Shown piece by piece: positions 23,630 to 37,003 of a stretch of DNA of 64,000 nt. Positions within the stretch are counted from its first letter, which is position 1, and every line of letters starts with the position of its first letter. The notes under the pieces are model-generated. The model made no database searches. It had not been told where the DNA came from and saw nothing but the letters and a program-made list of their open reading frames with translations. The position numbers and the translations under genes are program-made. Source of the stretch: Halichondria panicea (taxonomy: Eukaryota > Porifera > Demospongiae > Suberitida > Halichondriidae); NCBI RefSeq assembly GCF_963675165.1, contig NC_087392.1:1503001-1567000 (forward strand), in the 5' to 3' direction.

Positions 23630-24265
23630 GCAATGTACAGTAACACATGCACATTGCATGCACTGTGTTGGCAACACCTTATTAAGAAATGGTTGCAATA
23701 CACAGCAGGAATATGTCAAGTAAAGCAGGAACTTGTGGTAAATTAACGACTTGAAGGGCCTCTGATCATAAGTTGTCTGATGGGTAAAAGGACACCTTTT
23801 TAACACCAACCTAATGGCTTTGAGATAATTATAATGATGTAGCAAACACCCACTCAATACAGCTGTCTGGGTCGAGGCATTATCATTAAACCCATACACC
23901 TACATGTACAGTATGCAGTCACATGTACAGTCTCAGTAGTCTCATGAATCAGCCGCCCTTTTTTGGTCTTCCCAAAAGAAGGGCGGCTGATTCATGAGAC
24001 TAGGTTACATGCACAGCAAAGATACTACTACAAGAAGAACTGCTATTTGAATTTCACTAAATGCTATGAGACAGGCGTAGTTGCTCATAGCTTGCAACTT
24101 AGGTTTTAGGTTTCAACATATCAAACTGTAAACATTTCATTAATAAAACAGGGTGTAACCATGCGACAAGCCAAGTTCCAAATTAAATTGGGTGATAAAA
24201 ATGTTGTGAGATAAAGACGTAGAAATCATAATAAGCCATTAGAACGATCCACCCACACCAAACAC
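23630..24265. repeat. Spacer between copy F and VSP relic 2
   Basis: Unit DNA shared with the same interval after copies G and H; it contains the 66-bp hairpin at 23937-24002 and nothing gene-like. Confidence 0.7.
23937..24002. mobile_element. 66-bp hairpin MITE, unit F
   Basis: Near-perfect palindrome. The left arm TAGTCTCATGAATCAGCCGC continues to a TTTTTTGG end; the right arm is its reverse complement with one mismatch, leaving a loop of a few bases. The arms are about 30 bp. It is flanked by or ends in TA on both sides, as expected for a TA target duplication. The same hairpin lies in units G and H; the spacer after copy E has no hairpin there. Confidence 0.75.
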
Positions 24266-26525
24266 TTAGTCTACTAATAAGGCACTCCCAGTCGGTCTAT
24301 TTTCGATCACAGAGTAGGTACCACTCAAGTCACTTGATCTCTCAAACGCCATCTCCACGGCGAACCCGACCGGGTAGTATCTGTGCAGTTTGGACTTATG
24401 GAGATTGTCCAGTTCTTCTCGCTCCAGGAAGAACCTGTGAGAACAGACATGCATTATAGCATACGTAACGATAGTGTGCACAACGTCCATGGTAAGGATC
24501 TATTACAATACCTGTTATTTTCAATGAATGTGGTATGAAACCAAAAGTAGAAATGACACTTATCACTGTCAGTGGGAATGGAATGCTGTATAGAGGGACA
24601 TAATCATGACAATCTCTTTGAGGATAGATCAATAGCTACTTACATTAGTGGTGTAAAACTTGAACCGTAACCACTTCAATACTGCTTGTATTTTAGTTGA
24701 AATTAATCCGTGTCTGCAATGAATTAAGTCATGGTAATCCTATGGTTAGACTAATCAACATTAATTTTAATGTTGGTGAGTTAAAGCTGCGCATCTAAAA
24801 TTGCAATGTAATACTCACTACGTTCGCATTGGGAGAGTCTAGAGAGCACTCAAAGACGATATCCTCACCAAGGTACACTTCAAACATCCAGTTTGAGCCG
24901 TCTCCTCTGCCAAGCCCTAGGAATGCATGCACATCAAAGGGAATACTTACAAGCAGCATAATAATGAGAACACCATGACAACATGACAACAATGAGATAA
25001 ATGTGCATATATGTAGACCTATGACTATAGCTGTAGGGCATCACATGCTGTCTTTCTGTTGCTTCTTACACCCACATGTTCACCACAAATCCATAAACAC
25101 TAATTGCAAAAGAGTTACAACTTCAAACAGCTAGTGTGTGGGTGTTTATTGCGAAAGAGGCAAGTTCAATCAATGGGTGGCCACACAATATTTTACCAAC
25201 ACCAATTACTATTGTGTACGGCTACTGACCTGACATCATTGCTCACCTGATATTGGGAGGTGATTTAGGTTGAATCAATCTCTGCACCCTGGATATAATA
25301 TCAAGGGCGTATGAAGAGAATAGGGCTGCGAGCAAAAACTGCATTTCTAGCTATCTGCACAATAATGTTATGTATTTTACACAAAATCAGAAATCTGATA
25401 TTACTGGTAAATCCCATCGCCCACTTACTTCCCAATTGCCCTCTTCTCTCATACACCCTTGGTAATAGGTATATAACCACATCCTGGGTGATTGATTACC
25501 CAGGCATGTACTGTATTTACAACAGTAGTGCCAATTCTTTGATGTCTGACCACAATGAGCAATAAGTCACAATAATTATTACCAGGGCTTTTAAAGTCAT
25601 GAGAACACTAAATTGCAGTCTTTGACCGAACCAACAAATGCATCCACACCCTAACCATTATCTGTAAGCATAAAATTATCTTGGAACCAACATCAAACAT
25701 TCATAATTTGATTCTAATCAGCAGCAGCTGGCACTCACAGCAGAGGTTATAGACTCTGTAATGACCAAAGTGCATCTTGTCCAGGAATCTTCCCACCTCT
25801 TGAATGGAGTTGCGATAAAGGAAGCGACTGCCACTGGCTGGGAAAGACATGGCAATCACACGGTTCGTCACCTACATCAGGTCAAGGTTAAAGTCCTCAT
25901 CTATATAATGCCTCTTGTTTTATGATACTCAGAGGCACGTATAAACAAGCTATACACGTTGAGGCTGCACAAAGCATCAAAATAGCAACAGTGCATGGTT
26001 TTGCGTACCTTTGATCTAACGTAAGTGATGATGTTTCTTTGTTCATCTCTAACTCTGGACCAAACAACAGACGTATACAACGTGCCAGAGCAATGTACCG
26101 CAGACCACTGCAGGGTGACAAACAGGCGCCAGTAACTAACCACATGTACGGAGGAGATAACAAGGTCAATAGTTTAATTATTGGGAGTAGATATGTACAT
26201 ACTCACAACTCCCTTCCACACCCAAACCTATAATGGCTGCAACTGCAAAGTATACTTAGCTAGGTAATAACAAAACTTTCACTAAGAATACACGTTGCAT
26301 ATACATTTGACATAATACAGTTCACACGTGTACTGACTGTATATGGCAGACCATATTTGCACTAGCTACAATGGGTCAACCAACACTGCAAACCTGATGA
26401 CCCTGATCGCAATGGTTGCAGTTTCCACTCTGAACTTGGTTGCGTCTACCAGTAGCACATACACCATGGTGAGGACGGTGGTCAAGGTGACTATGATCAG
26501 ATCAAACACTTCAAACCAACGACAA
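24266..26525 (-). pseudogene. Voltage-sensing phosphatase relic 2
   Basis: Exon 13 is intact in sequence (24266 to about 24434) and exons 12, 10, 6, 5 and 4 are recognisable. Exons 9, 8 and 7, which hold the whole phosphatase active site, were removed by one deletion whose junction is near 25255. Exon 11 has the same internal deletion as relic 1. Homology ends after exon 4 at the same place as in relics 1 and 3, so exons 1-3 were never part of this copy. Confidence 0.87.
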
Positions 26526-28270
26526 TTAATGGTTGCATGTCCACAGATTATGCATAGGGCATTCAAGAATACAAGAAAGGCTCCTCAAGACACATCCGCT
26601 TATGTGAAGGCACAGGTGCCGTAGCTTCCCTGCATGGTTCAAAAAGTTGATGACACGATTACCGCTCAATCTATTCGTGACTGTACATGTGTAAGACTAG
26701 GGAAATACAATGAAAAAAGACATAGACCGATACTAGTCAAGCTCTCACGTACGTGTGAAGTATTAAGTATTATTACGTGTGAGGTATCTTAGCTGGGGGA
26801 AGGAACTTGAGAGCGTCTCCTGGTTTCTCTATCAAACCCGACAAGACCAAACTAAGCAAAAGGAGCAATTGAAACGATATTTCTGAAAAAGTATGGAATC
26901 TAATTTAGTATGGGATGGAAAGAAAATACAAATTATATGTATTTTAAGGACATGAAGTATGGATCTGTCATAATTCGGTTTACAAACCCAACACTGTGCA
27001 TGCACTCCAGTTGTTTCACGGAATGCTTAACAACTTATGTGGATCTGTATGTGAAGGCATGCATTGGTGTCCTGTATAGGCTCTTCGATTCACACTTAGC
27101 TGTCTCTGGATTGGCAGGAGTGCTGCATGAAGTGCATAAATATACTCCCTGACAACCATACACTGAAAGCCAGCTTAAACAGCCAAAATTTCCATCGCTG
27201 ATAGTCAGATAGATAACCCTCATACTCAAACACAGAACACCTTCTACAATCACAGCCTGCATGGGGCCTGGAAGTTTGCAAGAATTGTTCCAATCCCTAA
27301 AGATATCGATAACTGCATGGTAACTCAGTACAGGCCTGTTCATGCACCACTGCCTATACTGAGCAACCTTCTTGAAAGCACATCACTGATTTGTTACTAC
27401 AACATCTTCATGTCCGTCACCTCTTTCGGAACTCCAATGGGGCTTCACACAGAAGTCCATGACCAGTGCTTTGATTCCTTTCATACACTACAAAAAATGT
27501 ATATTACTGGAGGCTGGTCATGAGGTATGTTCTGTCTTTTTCGACTTAAGCAATAATGCTGGAGGTTACGTAATGCACGAGCCTAGCGAGTGCATTACTC
27601 AACCTTACTGCCTCATCCGAGTGCACCAGCATTAAAACACGCTGGCTAGCTAAGTGTGTTATAAAGGTTTTATGCTAATATCATGCACAAAGCTGAAAAC
27701 CCTAATTTGATTACTACCTAGCTTCAAGCTGCACTTTTGAGATGGCTGGATAACTTGAATGATGATGTGTGCAATAACAACTTATTTCACACTTAACTGT
27801 CAGTGACTGGATTTAATGAATGTCATTGGCAATATTGCTGGTAAAAAATAAGAAACATTATGCAGTCGGCACATGATCTCCAGCCAATCAGCTTGTCTAA
27901 AATGATTGCACTTAAGTGAGATATAGCCAAGAGTTCATCCGACTGCACCGGCCAGTATTATATAAAACACATGTGATTTTGGCTAGATGTGTTCTACTGC
28001 TCTCACTAAATCTCTAGCCTCATGTATATGCAGCCAGCTGCCATTTGTACAGCTTGACCTGTTAAACAAGTTTTATACCCTTTATTCTGAATTTGTTTGT
28101 ATTGCTATTTTTCATGAAAAAGTAACTTATTACTGTGATTATCACACATCTCCAGCCAATCAGCTGTGCTTTAAATCATTATTTATAGTAATTGTAGTAA
28201 TTGTATCACAACCACAACCAATTGAAGTAAAATAATTATACAGAAATCATGCAGGAGTTATTGTCAGTTC
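26526..28270. repeat. Spacer before copy G
   Basis: Unit spacer of the E-H type, fused to VSP exon 4 on its left, with a LINE reverse transcriptase remnant at 27262-27520. No gene is visible. Confidence 0.7.
27262..27520 (+). mobile_element. LINE reverse transcriptase remnant, unit G
   Basis: Plus-strand copy of the shared fragment. The frame for KFARIVPIPK is readable, then broken. Confidence 0.55.
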
Positions 28271-28283
28271 AATGTTCTGGTTC

Positions 28284-30050
28284 TTAGCGACCCACAGACT
28301 CAGGAGGGACCACGACTCCGCCAGGAGGAATGCCGTCAGGATCGGGGGTGACCTCAGGTTCGACCACAATCGGAGGTGTTGTTGGCTCCATGGTAGCTGT
28401 GATGCCTGGACAAATTCGCTCCAACTTTATATCAGTAAAGGGCTGGATGATCTCAGGGATGGCATGGATCACACCGTTACGAGCAGGGATGTCAGTATCG
28501 TCAAGAGGGATATTATCGTTGGTGATACTCACTCCTTCATCGGTTGAGGTAACTATAAGAGACTGGCGGTAGGCACATGTTTGGACATACTTACGCTCAG
28601 AAAGAGTGGCTGTGAACTCGGCAGGATAGGAGATATGAGTGAGAACAAAAGTAGAAAGATATCTTTTATTGGCATCCTCAAGTAGACAATCAACAAAATC
28701 TGGATCAAAGGCATCGTTTGTAGGGGCAAAAACAGTTCGAGATTTCCGCGAAAAATCTAAGAGTTCAGCAATCCCAGCTTCTTCTGCCAGTTGCTGGAAA
28801 GTGCTGAAACGAGAAGACTGTTCGGTCAAAATGTCGTTGATGGTGGCTGAGGAGAAGGGCAGGACATCATCGACAATGTGCACTACACCATTGCGAGCTT
28901 GGCAGGCATTTGGTTGAGAAATCCGCACTCCATTCACATAGAATACCTAATTGAACAGGAAAGCAATATAGTTAACAGTAGTGCACAACCTCTATTAGAA
29001 AACACAATACCTTGACGGTCCTATTTCCAGTTTTTCCAATATGGAGAGACACATTGGAGGCTAGTGTTTGTATCAGCTGGCCATTGAACAATCTATTCTT
29101 TGGAATGCTTCCTTCTCCAATATGTGCAGAAATTGTTGTCTCTCTGGCAATATTACTGAACAGCAGAGCTCGTGTAATATCGTCCAGACCTGCAAATGCT
29201 TCATTGGAAATAGCAAACACTGTAATTGGGTCAGTTTCTGACTCAAATCTCTCAACAATGTCTGGCAGTTCAATAGTTTCTGTCAGGAATTCATTTAGAG
29301 CCAGCTCCTCCAAACAATCCATAATGTTTTCCCTAAGCACTAAGAGGGAGAAAAATTAAATTATGAGCATAGAGAGATGGTAGTTTTCAAGTCACTTACT
29401 GACAGGGCATCCCTCAGTTCTCAGGGAATTGCGATTCTTATATCTCCTAAAACTCTCTCCAGCTGCCCCAGCCGCTGGCTCCATGGGTTCACCTTGAGCA
29501 AATCCATCACAGCAATCAGTAGAATTCTTGGTGAAGTTGACCATCGTACCATTGCATTGATTAGTGCTATAACAGTCAGTACTGTATATATAGGGAAATA
29601 AAATTATAAATTTTGAAAAATAAGTAGTTATAAAACTTACAAACAAAGACGACGACCTCCAAATCTGTTTCTGTAGCAAAACTCTTGATACGTGTAGCTT
29701 CGTGTTTGCTGCATGTACATCTTGGACACTCGACACACATTCGGTCTACAGAGTTGAAGAATGGACATAATTTTTTTATTATGTATACATATTATATACC
29801 ATGCATGCATGCATGTATAGCTAATTGTGTACACTAACCCTTCGATTCCATCTATTTCGTTTAGCTCAGTCTCAGTTTGCCCAAGAAGAGTTGCCTCTCC
29901 ACATCTTCTAGGTTGTCCTCTGGGGGTGCAGCTGTCCCCAAGCTGTGCTCCCTCGGGAAGACTAGTTGGTCTATATCTGTTATATCTGTGTGCATTAGCG
30001 ACACCAGTAAACAGTGCAATGCAAAGCACCACAAATCGTAGAGTTGTCAT
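28284..30050 (-). CDS. EMI-FAS1 secreted matrix protein, copy G
   Basis: A complete five-exon gene: 29839-30050, 29641-29745, 29400-29581, 29011-29339 and 28284-28946. The sum is 1491 nt, 496 residues, in frame. Signal peptide MTTLRFVVLC..., EMI-like module with both extra cysteines (EFCYRNRFGGRRLC), two FAS1 domains, tail ending PPESVGR. Exon 3 is 9 nt shorter than in copies A-F (in-frame loss). The exon 2 acceptor reads CTGTAG instead of CTGCAG, still a valid AG site. Confidence 0.87.
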
Positions 30051-30108
30051 TGCTGAGTATTTTGACTTTGACTACTTTGCAGAATGATTGCATTGGTTCT
30101 GCCAGTTA

Positions 30109-30116
30109 CTTTTATA
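30109..30116 (-). promoter_or_regulatory. TATA box of copy G
   Basis: TATAAAAG on the minus strand 59 bp upstream of the copy G start codon. Confidence 0.68.
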
Positions 30117-30119
30117 CAC

Positions 30120-30754
30120 TAGCAATGTACACATGCACATTGCATGCACTTGTGTTGGCAACACCTTATTAAGAAATGGAGTTTGTCATGGTTGCAATAC
30201 ACAGCAGGAATATGTCAAGTAAAGCAGGAACTTGTGGTAAATGACTTAAAGGGCCTCTGATCATAAGTTGTCTGATGGGTAAAAGGACTCCTTCTTAACA
30301 CCCACGTAATGGCTTTGAGATAATGAGGTAGCAAACACCCACTCAATACAGCTGTCTGGGTCGAGGCATTATCATTGAACCCATACACCTACATGTACAG
30401 TATGCAGTCACATGTACAGTCTCAGTAGTCTCATGAACCAGCCGCCCTTTTTTGGTCTTCCCAAAAGAAGGGCGGATGATTTATGAGACTAGGTTACATG
30501 CACAGCAAAGATACTACTACAAGAAGAACTGCCTGACTGTTATTTACATGGTTATTTCACTAAATGCTGTGAGACAGGCGTAGTTGCTCATAGCTAAATC
30601 AGGTTTTAGGTTTCAACATATCAAACTGTAAACATTTCATTAATGAAAAACAGGGTGTAACCATGCGACAAGCCAAGTTCCAATTAGGTGATAAAAGAGA
30701 TAGAGACGCAGAAATCATAATAAGCCATTAGAACGATCCACTCACACCAAACAC
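30120..30754. repeat. Spacer between copy G and VSP relic 3
   Basis: Same unit DNA as 23630-24265, with the hairpin at 30426-30491. No gene is visible. Confidence 0.7.
30426..30491. mobile_element. 66-bp hairpin MITE, unit G
   Basis: Paralogue of the hairpin at 23937, with a few changes in both arms (AACCAGCC on the left, GGATGATTTATG on the right). These changes break pairing at some positions, so this copy has decayed most. Confidence 0.7.
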
Positions 30755-33588
30755 TTAGTCTACTAATAAGGCACTCCCAGTCGGTCTATTTTCGATCACG
30801 AAGTAGGTACCACTCAAGTCACTTGATCTCTCAAACGCCATCTCCACGACGAACCCGACCGGGTAGTATCTGTGCAGTTTGGACTTATGGAGATTGTCCA
30901 GTTCTTCTCGCTCCAGGAAGAACCTGTGAGAACAAACATGCATTATAGCATACATAACGATAGTGTGCACAAGGTCCATGGTAAGGATCATTACAATATA
31001 CCTGTTATTTTCAATGAATGTGGTATTAAACCAAAAGTAGAAATGACACTTATCACTGTCAGTGGGAATGGAACGTTGTATGGAGAGACATAATTATGAC
31101 ATCTCTTTGAGCAATAGCTACTTACGGTAGTGGTGTAAAACTTGAATTTAACATCATCAATTAAGACGACAGGTTTAGTTGGCGTGAATACTACTTCAAT
31201 ACTGCTTGTATTTTGGTCGAAATTAGTCCGTGTCTGCAATGAATGAAGTCATGGTAATCCTATGGGTAGACTAATCAACATAAATAAATGTTGGTGAAAA
31301 TTAAAGCTGCGCATGTTAAACTTGCATATGTAATACTCACTACGTTCGCATTGGGAGAGTCTAGAGAGCACTCAAAGACGACATCCTCACCAAGGTACAC
31401 TTCAAACCTCCAGTCTGAACCATCTCCTCTGCCAAGCCCTAGGAATGCATGCACATCAAAGGGAATACTTACAAGCAGCATAATAATGAGAACACCATGA
31501 CAACATGACAACAATGAGATAAATGTGCATATATGTAGACCTATAACTATAGCTGTAGGGCATCACATGTTGTCTTTCTGTTGCTTCTTCCCCACATGTT
31601 CACCACAAACCCATGAACATTAATTGCGAAAGAGGAAAGTTCAATCACTTTGTGGGAAACACCCACACAATATTGTATCAACATCAATTACTATTGTGTA
31701 TGGCTACTGACCTGACATCATTGCTCACCTGATATCCCATGCAGTGTCAAGTTAGTCATTCTCAATGCTACTGGCGGTGGTAAGTTTCTGTTCATGACAG
31801 CGATCAGTTGCTGGTAATAGCGAACGTAGTGACTCTGACTGGGTGTGTCCACACCTTGTGTCTTCTTCCCTTGGGACTTGTCCGTGCGACGAAGAGTGAA
31901 ATAATCCAGGCTGTCCCTCGCCTATTCAAAGAGACCAGACTTCACCAACCAGGCAGAGATCATGGTTCCGGTACGGCCTGTCAGATGAGAAGAAAAATGA
32001 AATGCTACACCCCCCTCACACACACTGAGGCCGTAGGCAATAGGGGGATTTGGGGCTGAAATCTCCCAGTTTCTGTAAACTATCCTACCGTATTGGTTAT
32101 GTGTTAAAAGTCGGCGCACCTTGCCAACCTCAGAGCCCCCCTACTTGTCCGAACACACACACACGAGCCTCGCCCTCCATGCACGCACAATACACAACAC
32201 ACACTCACACAAGGCTCACCTTTCCCTCTCTTGCAGTGCACCACAATGACATTCTTCTGGCAGGCTTCTATCCAAATGAACGCATCTTCACAGAAGTCAA
32301 CTAAATCTCTATACATAAGAATAAGAAACTGATGACATTACAGCTACAATAGCTATTGTAACTGTAATGCCTAGTCCTCATTTGTCATTGTCATTACTTT
32401 GTCATTGTCATTATTTTGTCATACAATATTTATTAGTCGCTACATCATCATACGTTACTTTGACAGATTGCAGGATTCTACCCGGGATTCGCCATGCATC
32501 AATGCACTACAGTTTCTTATAAACAATGCAAGCTAATAGGGTGTTGGGAGGTGATATAGGTTGAATCAATCTGCACCCTGGATATAATATCAAGGGGCGT
32601 ATGAAGAGAATAGGGCTGCGAGCAAAAACTGCATTTCTAGCTATCTGCACAATAACGTTATGTATTTTACACAAAATCAGAAATCTGATATTACTGGTAA
32701 ATCCCATCGCCCACTTACTTCCCAATTGCCCTCTTCTCTCACACACCCTTGGTAATGATAGGTATATAACCACATCCTGGGTGATTGATTACCCAGGCAT
32801 GTACTGTATTTACAACAGTAGTGCCAATTCTTTGATGTCCGACCACAATGAGCAATAACTCACAATAATTATTACCAGGGCTTTTCAAGTCATGAGAACA
32901 CTAAATTGCAGTCTTTGACCGAACCAACAAATGCATCCACACCCTAACCATTATCTGTAAGCATAAAATTATCTTGGAACCAACATCAAACATTCATAAT
33001 TTGATTCTAATCAGCAGCAGCTGGCACTCACAGCAGAGGTTATAGACTCTGTAATGACCAAAGTGCATCTTGTCCAGGAATCTTCCCACCTCTTGAATGG
33101 AGTTGCGATAAAGGAAGCGACTGCCACTGGCTGGGAAAGACATGGCAATCACACGGTTCGTCACCTACGTCAGGTCAAGGTTAAAGTCCTCATCTATATA
33201 ATGCCTCTTGTTCTATGATACTTGGAGGCACGTATAAACAAGTTATACACGTTGAGGCTGCACAAAGCATCAAAATAGCAACAGTGGTTTTGCGTACCTT
33301 TGATCTGACGTAGGTGATAATGCTTCTTTGTTCATCCATGACTCTGGACCAAACAACAGACGTATGCAACGCACCAGAGCAGTGTACCGCAGACCACTGC
33401 AGGGTGACAAACAGGCGCCAGTAACTAACCACATGTCAGGGCCGTAGCCACCAACTTTAGAGTGGTCAGGTTATGAAGTAGCGTGCCGAAATTTTTGGGG
33501 CCACGTTACGCCCCTTGTCTACTGACTATACTGCTACTAGATTCTGTTTAGCTTTAAAGCTTAGCCCTAACACAAAATAATGTTACAG

Positions 33589-33757
33589 AACACAACATCT
33601 TGATTCTCATCATGATGGAGAAACAGTAAAGTTTTCTTTGGCAAGACTACAGAACTGGTTTGCAAATGATGATCGCTTCGGGAACAACAAATTTTTAGCT
33701 CAGCTGGATGGTGAGCTTGGTCTGGAAGACTTGGAAGGGATTCTCTCTCAACATTGA
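33589..33757 (+). pseudogene. Coding-like terminal exon inside the transposon
   Basis: A plus-strand frame after the acceptor-like TGTTACAG reads on through GETVKFSLARLQNWFANDD and LAQLDGELGLEDLEGILSQH to a TGA at 33755-33757. The sharp amino-acid character suggests real coding DNA: either the C-terminus of a lost transposase or a captured host exon. I do not recognise it. Confidence 0.4.
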
Positions 33758-35322
33758 CAGCCATAGTAATGATAGCATGCAATACTTATAGATTAAATTA
33801 TAGTCTTGCATGTTTTGCACTGCAGAAGGCACATTTTGTCCATTATGTATTTACTGTAGTGACGACCATTGCCTATTTACCTCGGAAAAAGTGGTTGACT
33901 GGTGGCCACATGACCAGCTAAAAGGATTGTGAATCTCATTAACTTGTGCATGAATATCATTCAAGACTGTGTACTTTGATAGTGGATTTGGTTTGGCGTG
34001 TATCTTTCAAAAAATACACTTGACGTTTCTAAGATCAGGATTGTTGATTGCTGGGCTTATACTGATGTGAAATAGCTTTTCAACCAGTTTCAACCACCAC
34101 TTAGATTTTGAGATATTATTGTTTTTAGTGTAATTCTGTTTTAGAGTATTCAATAAGTATTCTGTGCCTGCATTCAGGATAGGATCACTGCAAACATCTG
34201 AGCCTTGGTTTTTACAACAAATCTAATCTCTACTTGTAAAACTCTAGCTACTAGCCAGCAACAAATTCACTGAGTTTTATGCTCTAAACTTGTCTCTTTA
34301 TGGCGCTTACTTGCCACCAGTTGAATGTCGTCATTGGAATGCATTTTTAACGACTTCTTTGTCTTTCTTGCCTTCAATCAAGAAACAGCAGCCACGTGAG
34401 CTTAACCCGTGTCGTAGAGGAGGTACGACATAGGTTGACCTTTTGCTAATGAGTTACTCCTGTATTGGATTCCTGCAGCATGACAGGATGCCACGCCCAC
34501 ATTTACTAGAGGAGGTGTGGCCTCGCGTCATAATAAGTTTCACGGAGGAATTGTGAGTGTACGGAGAAAGAAGAGAATATACGGAAGCATAACACCAAAA
34601 CTTGCTCTCCTAGCTAGCTAAAAGGCTACAAACGATCATAGTACTCCACAGTAGTTATAAATAATGCCTAACTATATCCTGTGACATAAGAAAATGAATA
34701 GCATAGTCATAGTTGAAGAAATGAGCTATAAACTTACAGTGTAAGAGTTTGTTGCGCTTTCTATGGCTCCTGTGTTAATGTAATACTTATAGTAGATACT
34801 AAGATTGATAAACTAGTAGAAAATGCCTCTTGGAGAGACTCCAGAAGAGATAAACACAAAGAACAGTAACACAGCCAAAAATCCACGGGGCGTGTCAGGT
34901 CCGTTACATGTCCGTTACAGGACGTTTACCACATCCTGATACGGGACCGTTGGGTAGACACTACTAAACAGGCCGTTCACATACAGCCTGTAAACAGCCC
35001 GTACAAACGGCCTGTATCATACTGTTCTCCATGCACAATTTAATAAGCTAGTATCATGCTTCAAAAGGTCACAATTCAAAGACAAAGAAGACAAGAACAA
35101 GATATATATTTAATTTCTGTTCAGCTACATTATGTCTCTCATTATCATGTCCGTGTCTTCACATCCCCACGGTGGCACTGCAGATAAAAACAACCAGTTG
35201 AACTGTACGTTAACGCCACATAAGTATACTAACTTACTGTATTTATATTCGTCTTGTTTTTGTGCACAAAGATAGACTCTGAGGAGAAGAGGCTGGAAAT
35301 TATACAAAAAATACACCACTGC

Positions 35323-35950
35323 TTACCGGCGTACTATAAAGTCAGTGAACAGCTTGAAGGGCCGTTCTTCATCTCCGAGATAGCTTGCCAGCTGTACACT
35401 AATAATACTTATTCACATAGATTAAACTAAGTTGCTTACCAGGCAATTGTTGCATTCTCTTTATCATTCGTCTAAAAACTTCAATCTATGAGGCATATAA
35501 TGCATCACCAAAGACATACAAAATAATGGCACTTACCTAACACATCCAGACTCCAACTCAGCATGCCAATAAAGAAATCTATTAAATAACATGTGTAACG
35601 AGTGCTAAAGATGAAAACAATAAACAAACCTTGAGTTTTGCAACATCTGAAGAAGAGTTAGAAGATTAAAAGAAGAACACACCACTGTGAATAATCTTAC
35701 CGGCGTACTATGAAGTCAGTCAACAGCTTACAGTGTGCTGTACACATTACAAGGGCTCTTTTTCATCTCGAAGATATCTCGCAACTGTACACCAATACGC
35801 TATTCACACAGATTACATAGTTGCTGAATTTTCTTACCAGGAAACTGTTGCTTTATCTTTAGTTCATTCTTCTGACAACATCTAGTGTCTACAGAAGCAA
35901 TAACGTATCACAAAACACAATAGAACAGTGGCACTTACGTAATTAGTCCA
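35323..35950. repeat. Diverged direct duplication of about 250 bp
   Basis: Two diverged blocks start with CTTACCGGCGTACTAT at about 35323 and 35697. Both continue with matching segments (GAAGTCAGT..ACAGCTT, ATTCACA.AGATTA, GTGGCACTTAC) in the same order. The repeated CTTAC words would be GTAAG donors on the minus strand, hinting at a former multi-exon gene. No protein is readable. Confidence 0.55.
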
Positions 35951-36482
35951 GACTTCAACTCGGCAGCATTATATAAAGTCAATTTGATTGCGTGTTTAAT
36001 ATGTGAATGCTAGTGAAAGAGAATAACAAACCTGGGAGCATTCTTCAACACCTCTTTTTCAAAAGTGAAAAAACTTCAGATGGGAGCCTACGATGAGGAG
36101 GATTATTTCAAAAAGGAAGCAAAACGAAACGTTTACCTTGTAAATTGGCCAGTGACTGTGTTCCAGCTTCAAAAATCCATAACAACGTGCAAACCTGAAT
36201 TTATAAACATACAGTAGAGGTGAAATTTACAGACCTTTGCTGCCAACTACACAAGAGGTCAAATTCACTACAGATTTGAAATAGCTGTGGAACTAGAGGA
36301 ACACAAACTGCTATGAGAAAGTTCAATAAAAATAATATAACTGTATAATAACATGCTGCTACAGCTTCACCTTTTTCTGTTCACAGGTGACTAATAGTGT
36401 ATAGTCCTCTTCAAGTTGTCTTTTTGGACCAGCAGCTCCTCTTGTGACAAGCAGCAGGATTTTTTCTCAGAGCTCTGTCTGT

Positions 36483-37003
36483 CCATAGATTGAAGAGTTA
36501 GAGGGATAGGAAACGGAGTGGTGCACGTGATGATTTTACATTGAATCTGCAGTGGAGCCTCGAAAATTATCAGCGCTACGCCCTATGAACGAGGCTATTA
36601 ACCACATTTTTGCCGGGTAACTCCCAAAGCTGTGTTTCCTCGAGACATCATCTCTTTCAGCAACAACTTATAACACGCCTAGTCCATGAGCCACGTATAG
36701 TACTTGCTAATGACTGACCACACCCAGTAAAAAGAGACTTTCCAATAAAGTTATATGTTCCCAAGGCTGTTTTAGAGCTATTGGAACATGTAACGTGTAA
36801 GCGTGCTGGTTATGACTACTACAATAGGTATAGACCTTGAAATATAAGTGAGTTGCACGGACTAAGCACAGTTACTTGTAGTTTATTATGCACTGAGTGT
36901 AGAAATAGATATTGTTGTGATGGCCTCGATTAAACCGCAGCGTAGCGCGGATGTTACTCGAGATACCAACCGTTTCCTATCCCTCTAACTCTTCAATCTA
37001 TGG
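36483..37003. mobile_element. 521-bp MITE with 34-bp TIRs
   Basis: Perfect 34-bp inverted ends (starting CCATAGATTGAAGAGTTAGA) at 36483-36516 and 36970-37003, flanked by a 5-bp duplication TCTGT at 36478-36482 and 37004-37008. No coding capacity. It is inserted into the element at 34870-37294 and so is younger than it. Confidence 0.85.

Noticed and set aside
16801-33405. VSP relics as short functional PTEN-like genes without voltage sensor
   Set aside because: Each lacks the WPD-loop exon, and each also has a disrupted frame or missing active-site exons, so none can make an active enzyme.
30755-33431. Minus-strand 137-codon and similar frames extending past FAS exon ends
   Set aside because: They are read-through of exons into introns; consensus donors at the exon ends and frame-preserving splices explain the coding part.
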